The position numbers and the translations under genes were made by a program. From assembly GCA_040757835.1 (NCBI GenBank), contig JBFLWJ010000028.1:1-36546 (forward strand): a stretch of 36,546 bases of DNA, in the 5' to 3' direction. The DNA is from Actinomycetota bacterium (GTDB lineage Bacteria > Actinomycetota > Geothermincolia > Geothermincolales > RBG-13-55-18). Of this stretch, positions 31,816 through 36,546 are shown in pieces. Numbering within the stretch: position 1 is the first letter of the stretch; every line of letters starts with the position of its first letter. The notes beneath the pieces were generated by a model that was given only the letters and a program-made list of their open reading frames with translations, was not told the origin of the DNA and ran no database searches.

Positions 31816-33264
31816 TCAGAGGAAATCCAGGGGGTCGATGCCCAACGCCTCGGGGTGGAGGGCCTCCAGGATGGCCTCGCCCGTCTCCCCGATCTTGTCC
31901 TTTAGGTAGACCAGGTCTACGATGCGCGGCTCCACCTCACCACCGTCCGGGTCGCGTATCACCTTCACCCGCGGCCACATGGCGTCGCTCTCACCCGGCT
32001 CGTAGATCACCCCCACCTCTCCGGTGGCCAGGCGCACCAGGGTCCCCACCGGGAACATCCCCATCATGTCGATGAACACCTTGACCATGAGGGGGTCGAA
32101 GACCGCGTTCATGTCCTTGACCAGCACCCGCATGGCCTGGTCCGGCGTGCGCGCCTTCTGGTACGGCCGGGACGAGGTCATGGCGTCGTACACGTCGCAC
32201 ACCTCCACGATGCGCGAGAAGAGGCCGATGCGCTCCTTGTTGCTGACCTTCGGATACCCCGCGAGGTCGTAGCGGGCGTGGTGCTCGTAGGCCACCATCA
32301 CCGAGAGGGGATGCACCCCCGGCTGCGCCATGAGGATGTCCGCCCCCCTTACCGGGTGCGCCTGCATCATCTCCCATTCCGGCGTGGTGAGGGGCCCGGA
32401 CTTGTTGAGCAGGCTCTGCGGGATGGTGATCTTGCCCAGGTCGTGCAGGAGCGCGCCCGTGCCCAGGATCATCAGGGCGCTGCGGTCCAGGGGTAGCATT
32501 GAGCCCAGCGCCAGCGAGAGGATTAGCACGTTCACGGAATGGAAGGAGGTGTACTCGTCATAGCTCTTGATGGTCGCCAGACCAAGCACCGCGGAGCGGT
32601 TCTCCCCAACGCGGTTGAGCAGCACCCCCACCACGCGGTTGGCCTTGCTCACAGAGAGGCGGCGGTCGCTCATAACCTGGTCCGCCAGCTCGCGGATGAC
32701 GTCCACTGCGTCGAAGTATTCCTCCCGCGCCGAGTGGCGTTCCTTCACCTCACGCGTCTTCTCCTCCCACGTGCCCGGCTCGTCCAGGATGATGCTGACT
32801 ATCTCCTTCTCCTCCATGAGTTTCCTAAGCCCGCCCCTAGCCTCCAGCTCGTCACTCCCCAGGTTCAAGAGGTAGAGGAAATCGACGAACTCCCCGGGGG
32901 TGAGGCTGCCCAGGATGGTGACGCCGCCGGTGTCCTTGGCGAGCAGTTCCTTGATGAGCTGGTAATAGAGGACGCTCTCGCGGGGCATCAGCTTCTCCTC
33001 GAAGAAGAACTCCTCGCCGACTATGCGCAGCGAGAACTCCTCCTGCCATGCCATGTACTCCTTGAATGCGCGCAGAAAATCGGTGAAGGAACCGATGCAG
33101 ATCTCATGGTTGGGGGGATAGAGGGAGGCGGACTTCTTCGCGGTGGAGAAGAGCTTGAGCACCTCCCGCGCTTTTTCCAACTTTCCCTTGGAATGGAAAT
33201 AGGCCAGAGCCTCCTGCTTCCTGCCCGGGTCGTAGCTGTCGCCCTGCGTAGCCTGCTCGTTCAT
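31816..33264 (-). CDS. HD-GYP domain protein with N-terminal domain shared with its neighbour
   Basis: The 482-residue protein has a sensory-like N-terminal domain (about residues 46-164, starting KSASLYPPNH) and an HD-GYP domain (about 215-420): HSVNV (H242), HDLGK (H274, D275, K278), HP (H303), EHHARYDLAGYPK (H328, H329; GYP 336-338). These are the metal-binding residues of active HD-GYP phosphodiesterases, which hydrolyse cyclic di-GMP. A short C-terminal domain follows (VGTLVRLATGEVGVIYEPGE), typical of HD-GYP proteins. ATG 33264 is coupled as ATGA to the stop of the HEAT-repeat gene, with GGAGAGGAAG upstream. The N-terminal extension up to 33342 was not used. The partnership suggests an input module and a cyclic-nucleotide output module. 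Confidence 0.9.
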   Translation of the reverse strand: MNEQATQGDSYDPGRKQEALAYFHSKGKLEKAREVLKLFSTAKKSASLYPPNHEICIGSFTDFLRAFKEYMAWQEEFSLRIVGEEFFFEEKLMPRESVLYYQLIKELLAKDTGGVTILGSLTPGEFVDFLYLLNLGSDELEARGGLRKLMEEKEIVSIILDEPGTWEEKTREVKERHSAREEYFDAVDVIRELADQVMSDRRLSVSKANRVVGVLLNRVGENRSAVLGLATIKSYDEYTSFHSVNVLILSLALGSMLPLDRSALMILGTGALLHDLGKITIPQSLLNKSGPLTTPEWEMMQAHPVRGADILMAQPGVHPLSVMVAYEHHARYDLAGYPKVSNKERIGLFSRIVEVCDVYDAMTSSRPYQKARTPDQAMRVLVKDMNAVFDPLMVKVFIDMMGMFPVGTLVRLATGEVGVIYEPGESDAMWPRVKVIRDPDGGEVEPRIVDLVYLKDKIGETGEAILEALHPEALGIDPLDFL

Positions 33265-35441
33265 CTCTTCCTCTCCAGGTGCGGGAACTTCTCCGTCAAC
33301 CGGCTCAGCGCCTGCGACGCGGCCTGGTTTACCTCCTGCCATTCGGCGCGGTTGAAACGCTTCTGCTTGACCTGATACTTCCTCAGCACTTCGTAGCTCT
33401 CGGGTGCCCTGATCTCGCCCAGGCTCATGACGATCTCCTTCTTCACCTGCAGGCTTTCCGCCCCCGGCTCCTTGTCCTCGAGCATCATCACCAGGCGGGG
33501 GGCCGCGCGCGCCTCCTCAAGCCTGCCCAGCCAGCGGATGCACAGGATGCGCGTTCTCTCGTCCTCGTCCCCGAGCCCCTGCATGAGCAGCTCGCACGAT
33601 CCGTAGCCGCCGGTCAAACCAAGGGCCCGGATGGTCTCGGCCTTCACCTTGGGGTTTGGGTGGTAGAAGGTGCGCCTCAGGTAAGGGATGGTCTCCGGGG
33701 AGCGGATCTTGGCCATGATGGATACGATGTTGCGCACGAGGAACCAGCGCTCGTCGTCCACGTACGCGCCGAGCAGGGGGACGCGGTCGCGGCACATGTC
33801 GGTGAGGGCGTCGATGATGCACTTACGCACGGACATGTCCTCCTCGGCCCCCAGCGCTTCAACCATGGCGGAGACGCCGTCTTCTCCCAGCTCGCACATG
33901 TAGCGCTTGAGGCCTTCCAGCGCCCGGGGATCGTCGCGCCTGCTGCAGGCGATCTGGATGACCCGCCGCATGACCTTCTGGCTGGAGGCCTCTTCGAGCA
34001 TACGCCTGAGGTCGGAGCGGAAGGGGTCTATTGCCGGGTCGCCGTTGTTCAGTATCCTGCGCGTGACCACCAGCACCGCCGCGGCCATGTTCAGCTCCGC
34101 TGACATGGCCAGGCCCCAGAAGTTCTGCTGCAGCTGCTCCACCACCTTCATCAGGTTGTCCATTCTGCCTCCCTGCTCGAGCAGGTCCAGGAGCATCGGC
34201 GTGGTGTCGGTGAGCAGGTCCGCGGCTGGATCGAAATGCGAGATCTGCCTGATCTCCTCCAGCTCGTCGGGACTGTATTCCCCCAGGATCGCTCCCACCT
34301 CCTCCAGGGTGGGCAACTGGTTGAAGGCCTGGACGTCCTTCTTGCCTCTTTCCGGCCCAATATCCATTTTGGCCAGCAGTTCAGGGGATATCTGTCCCAT
34401 GTCCACCAGCTTGGCCCGGATCAGCCGCAGGGCGTGCCTGATCTCGCCCTCTCTGAACCCGATGGCCTTGAGTAGGCTTCCGGCCTTAGGGATGATCTCC
34501 GGCACCAGGGGGAGGAACGTGCTCAATACATCGGCTATCTCCTGTGCGTTGAACTGGTTGAGCATCCCCGGGCATACCGGCTCCTCGCGCAGCTTGGGCA
34601 GCAGGTGCTTGAGCAGGAGCAGGTTGCGCACGTCGATATCCAGGAAGAGCAGGGCTTCGGCCATGGAGCGCAGGCAGTCCTGCAAGCGCTCGCGATACCT
34701 GCGCTCTACGATCATGGCGGCGCTCTTAAGAAACGCGAAGGACGCGTCGGCCAACCCGTCCTTGCCCAGGGGCTGGCCCTCCTCGCCGCTGAGCATCATC
34801 AGCACCCGGGCAAGCTCCTCGGGGTCGAGCAGCAGCTTGAGGAGGTCCTTGACCTGCTCGGGATCGATGTCTTCGGTAAACTCCACGTCCTCCGGCACCG
34901 GCTCTAAGTCCATGCCGGCCTGCCTCTCAGCCTCCTGCTCCTCCTCGTCCACCCGCTGCGCCTCGCTCTCTACCACGGCGATGTTGTGGACCCCTTTTAC
35001 CAGCAGGAAGGTCTCGGGCCCGCCAGCGGCGTCGATCACCTCGGTGCCGCTGACCAGGAGTTCCACCAGGGCTTCCGCCTCCTGGAAGGAGGCGCCGGCG
35101 GTCATTGAAATCTCCTGGATGTTGAGGGAACGTATGCGCGAGGCCAGCGCGCGCAGGCTCTCCATCCTCTGGCCGACCACCCACCTGTCGTAGATGAGGC
35201 GGTCCTTGCCCACCTTCACCGCCACGGTCGGCGTTATGCGCAACGAATCCTCCATCACGGCATGCAACAGGACGACCGCGTCGATGGCGGTGGGGTGCTC
35301 CGCGGGATAGAGCGAGCGGGATTTACAGGCGATGGAGAGGCGCGAGAAGATGTCGACAATGGACCTCAGTGCCCGCTCGTCATCACCGCTGATCTCCGCT
35401 GAGCCCTCCTGCTCCATGCTCTGAAGCTGGCCGTCTTCCAT
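33261..35441 (-). CDS. Large helical-repeat (HEAT-like) protein with the same N-terminal domain
   Basis: This 726-residue protein has three parts. An N-terminal domain (about 25-160) contains KSRSLYPAEHPTAIDAVVLLH, then VAVKVGKDRLIYDRWVVG, LNIQEISMTAG.SFQEAEALVELL and VIDAAGGPETFLLV. It lines up with the start of the neighbouring HD-GYP protein. An acidic linker (about 165-195) leads to a helical middle. The last third is HEAT-like helical repeats, with pairs such as SPETIPYLRRTFYHPNPKVKAETIRALGL and DERTRILCIRWLGRLEEARAAPRLVMML. No membrane segments or signal peptide; cytosolic. Probable scaffold or regulator for the HD-GYP partner; no known family name. GGGAGGA is about 10 bases before ATG 35441. 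The two genes overlap by 4 bases. Confidence 0.8.
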   Translation of the reverse strand: MEDGQLQSMEQEGSAEISGDDERALRSIVDIFSRLSIACKSRSLYPAEHPTAIDAVVLLHAVMEDSLRITPTVAVKVGKDRLIYDRWVVGQRMESLRALASRIRSLNIQEISMTAGASFQEAEALVELLVSGTEVIDAAGGPETFLLVKGVHNIAVVESEAQRVDEEEQEAERQAGMDLEPVPEDVEFTEDIDPEQVKDLLKLLLDPEELARVLMMLSGEEGQPLGKDGLADASFAFLKSAAMIVERRYRERLQDCLRSMAEALLFLDIDVRNLLLLKHLLPKLREEPVCPGMLNQFNAQEIADVLSTFLPLVPEIIPKAGSLLKAIGFREGEIRHALRLIRAKLVDMGQISPELLAKMDIGPERGKKDVQAFNQLPTLEEVGAILGEYSPDELEEIRQISHFDPAADLLTDTTPMLLDLLEQGGRMDNLMKVVEQLQQNFWGLAMSAELNMAAAVLVVTRRILNNGDPAIDPFRSDLRRMLEEASSQKVMRRVIQIACSRRDDPRALEGLKRYMCELGEDGVSAMVEALGAEEDMSVRKCIIDALTDMCRDRVPLLGAYVDDERWFLVRNIVSIMAKIRSPETIPYLRRTFYHPNPKVKAETIRALGLTGGYGSCELLMQGLGDEDERTRILCIRWLGRLEEARAAPRLVMMLEDKEPGAESLQVKKEIVMSLGEIRAPESYEVLRKYQVKQKRFNRAEWQEVNQAASQALSRLTEKFPHLERKR

Positions 35442-35657
35442 GTGAGCCCGTCCTCCCGCCGGTTCAAGCGCCGTTAAAGTGCGACAACGCTCCCTTTTCG
35501 GGGAACGTAAAAACGCTCCCCTCTACTCCGTTATCGGTTAAAAAGGATTGATATTGAACGGCTGAGGTGCTTAAATCTTTATGGCCTGGGTCAGGGAAAG
35601 TCCCGGCGGGGATGCTATCATGTATAGAGGCACAGGCCGCGGAAGATGATTTTCCGT
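35442..35657. other. Gap between the HEAT-repeat gene and the tRNA cluster
   Basis: It contains no coding frame I trust. TTGATA at about 35549 with TTAAAT 17 bases further, or TATCAT near 35617, are weak plus-strand promoter candidates for the tRNA genes. An inverted pair GGGAACG/CGCTCCC at about 35490-35520 has low significance. Confidence 0.3.
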
Positions 35658-35733
35658 GCCCCCATCGTCTAGTGGCCTAGGATATCGCCCTTTCAAGGCG
35701 GTGACACGGATTCGAATTCCGTTGGGGGCACCA
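35658..35733 (+). tRNA. tRNA-Glu (TTC)
   Basis: A full cloverleaf with acceptor GCCCCCA/TGGGGGC, anticodon loop CTTTCAA carrying TTC, T arm GATTCGAATTC, discriminator A and encoded CCA (35731-35733). Confidence 0.95.
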
Positions 35734-35881
35734 GACAAGGAGCCGGCAGGTACGGCTTTTATATAGACCACCCCGGTGGTGCGCAAAGGATAGGGTGCCC
35801 ATGGCCGCCGGATTGTCCGGGGTGAAGACTTAATATAGTATTATGACAGGGGCCATGGGGCCCCCGATGCAGGTTTTACGC

Positions 35882-35959
35882 GGAGCCGTGGTGTAGCCAG
35901 GTTAACACGCCGGCCTGTCAAGCCGGAGATCGCGGGTTCAAATCCCGTCGGTTCCGCCA
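35882..35959 (+). tRNA. tRNA-Asp (GTC)
   Basis: The acceptor GGAGCCG pairs with CGGTTCC, the anticodon loop CTGTCAA carries GTC, the T arm reads GGGTTCAAATCCC, discriminator G, encoded CCA at 35957-35959. It lies about 150 bases after tRNA-Glu; the gap contains a possible TATAGT box near 35835. Confidence 0.95.
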
Positions 35960-35992
35960 AATACAGCTCCTTCGGGAGTCTACATATGCGAC

Positions 35993-36068
35993 GGCGAGAT
36001 AGCTCAGTTGGTAGAGCGCAGGACTGAAAATCCTGGCGTCGGGGGTTCAAATCCCTCTCTCGCCACCA
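35993..36068 (+). tRNA. tRNA-Phe (GAA)
   Basis: The acceptor GGCGAGA pairs with TCTCGCC, the anticodon loop CTGAAAA carries GAA, the T arm reads GGGTTCAAATCCC, discriminator A, encoded CCA at 36066-36068. It follows tRNA-Asp by 33 bases and is the last tRNA before the terminator and the island-like sequence. Confidence 0.95.
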
Positions 36069-36071
36069 TAA

Positions 36072-36112
36072 AAAAACCAGGTCGGAAGCTTTCGCTCTCG
36101 AGCCTGGTTTTT
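36072..36112 (+). terminator. Terminator of the tRNA cluster
   Basis: A hairpin with AAAACCAGG and CCTGGTTTTT arms ends in a T run; the A-rich left side makes it potentially bidirectional. It starts 4 bases past the tRNA-Phe CCA. Confidence 0.85.
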
Positions 36113-36136
36113 GCGTCTGTATGAAAAATCCAGAAA

Positions 36137-36156
36137 TGCCCTATGGGTGCCCTATG
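36137..36156. repeat. TGCCCTATG direct repeat, candidate recombinase arm site
   Basis: TGCCCTATG occurs at 36137-36145 and 36148-36156, a period of 11 bp, about one helix turn. It lies between the tRNA-Phe terminator and the integrase fragment. Short repeats near integrase genes often bind the enzyme's arm-binding domain; here that is inference. Confidence 0.35.
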
Positions 36157-36196
36157 CGTTCTGAGGTTGAACGAGCCGAGAATGGAGGAATAAGAA

Positions 36197-36457
36197 ATCA
36201 GGGTCTATTGCAGGGTTTATGACCGAAATGGGCCTAAGCGTAAGAAGGCGTTAGAGCTCCAGGAAGGGCCTTATCCAGCCCACCGTTGGGTGGTGCGCTG
36301 GAAAGATAGGCAGGGGAAGTGGTGTGAGCGCTCTGCGGGACCCAGAAAAGGGGATGCCGAGATTCTTAAGGGAGAAATAGTAAAACAGCTTCTTGAGCAG
36401 AACAGTACTTATGGCAAGATGAACCGCCCCGACTTTCCTGGAGGCTCCATAGTCTGA
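36197..36457 (+). pseudogene. N-terminal fragment of a tyrosine integrase
   Basis: The frame from 36197 to TGA 36457 encodes 86 residues. A central WVVRWKDRQGKWCERSAGP then KGDAEILKGEIVKQLLEQ is the arm-binding or N-terminal domain of phage-type tyrosine recombinases. The core and catalytic Arg/His/Tyr are missing, because the frame runs into the IS3-type element. There is no ATG/GTG/TTG near the start: GGAGGA is followed 7 bases on by ATC, as if ATG had mutated, or ATC is used. In-frame TAA at 36191-36193 closes the frame upstream. Together with the tRNA-Phe neighbour it looks like the remains of an integrated element. Confidence 0.6.
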
Positions 36458-36469
36458 GAGGATGGAGCC
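36443..36469. repeat. Inverted repeat over the transposase ribosome site
   Basis: GGCTCCAT (36443-36450) and ATGGAGCC (36462-36469) form an 8-bp stem with an 11-base loop. The GGAG inside the right arm is the ribosome site of the following IS gene, so the RNA hairpin would hide it. The left half may overlap the left end of the insertion sequence. Confidence 0.55.
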
Positions 36470-36546
36470 ATGAATACACAAAAGAGATATCCACCGGAGC
36501 TGAAAGAACGGGCGGTGCGCATGGTCTTCGACCACGCACCGGAGTA
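36470..36546 (+). CDS. IS3-family transposase OrfA, 5' part only
   Basis: The window ends after about 25 codons: MNTQKRYPPELKERAVRMVF and onward. That opening, KRYPPELKERAVRMV followed by a helix-turn-helix, is the standard start of IS3-family OrfA (the IS150/IS3 groups). In these elements OrfA is the DNA-binding half, and a shift in frame makes the fused OrfAB transposase. The rest lies outside the window. Ribosome site GGAG is 2-3 bases before the ATG. Confidence 0.8.
   Translation, partial: MNTQKRYPPELKERAVRMVFDHAPE

Noticed and set aside
33279..35193. Plus-strand ORFs of 274 and 428 codons opposite the HEAT-repeat gene
   Set aside because: They are Ser/Arg-rich antisense shadows of a protein with coherent helical repeats and a good ribosome site.

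Overview
This is a GC-rich bacterial chromosome segment from an organism I cannot name. Candidates are uncultivated Actinomycetota-like lineages: there is a trp leader peptide with tandem Trp codons, a probably leaderless gene, several GTG and TTG starts and short intergenic gaps. That is inference, because no rRNA or other phylogenetic marker is present. All four tRNA genes encode their CCA ends.

Left edge (1-2655): an AT-richer, mobile-element-rich strip. It holds repeats that look like the end of a lost or off-window element, a dead gene with an in-frame TAA, an IS481-type transposase, and a Phd/YefM-RelE type II toxin-antitoxin pair with a recognisable promoter and operator.

2728-12682 (minus strand): the core of the window is a complete tryptophan operon read right to left, trpL-trpE-G-D-C-F-B-A, with almost every junction overlapping. 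It is preceded by a near-consensus promoter, a leader peptide containing Trp-Trp-Trp and two tandem terminator-like hairpins whose arms can pair with each other, so it is attenuator-like. Downstream on the same strand are a Gfo/Idh/MocA oxidoreductase coupled to a YdcZ-type small transporter, then an MFS transporter.

12683-16055: a thiolase and an AMP-forming acyl-CoA synthetase (fatty or carboxylic acid activation and degradation or synthesis). Two inverted copies of a ~124-bp MITE/REP-like element sit on either side of the thiolase; one supplies part of its stop codon and abuts the trp -35 box.

16269-26323: an accessory-looking stretch. It contains a QueG-like double [4Fe-4S] protein, small membrane proteins, a GNAT remnant, a GDSL hydrolase, a multi-pass membrane protein, an intact GNAT, a TIGR04076-like protein, an alpha/beta hydrolase, a YkgJ-like cysteine-cluster protein, a frameshifted zinc-ribbon/coiled-coil membrane protein, a membrane-anchored gluzincin-like metallopeptidase, and a truncated AAA/DUF4143-type ATPase with an intact double operator.

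26526-31786: tRNA-Lys, then a plus-strand group of thiolase, orphan acyl-CoA synthetase (NDP-forming) alpha-type protein, MFS transporter and alpha/beta hydrolase, again suggesting acyl-CoA metabolism.

31816-35441 (minus strand): a translationally coupled pair, a HEAT-repeat protein and an HD-GYP phosphodiesterase-like protein, that share a related N-terminal domain. This is the most interesting signalling module here.

Right edge (35658-36546): tRNA-Glu, tRNA-Asp and tRNA-Phe followed by a terminator, an integrase N-terminal fragment and the start of an IS3-family orfA. It looks like the edge of a tRNA-targeted island later hit by an IS.
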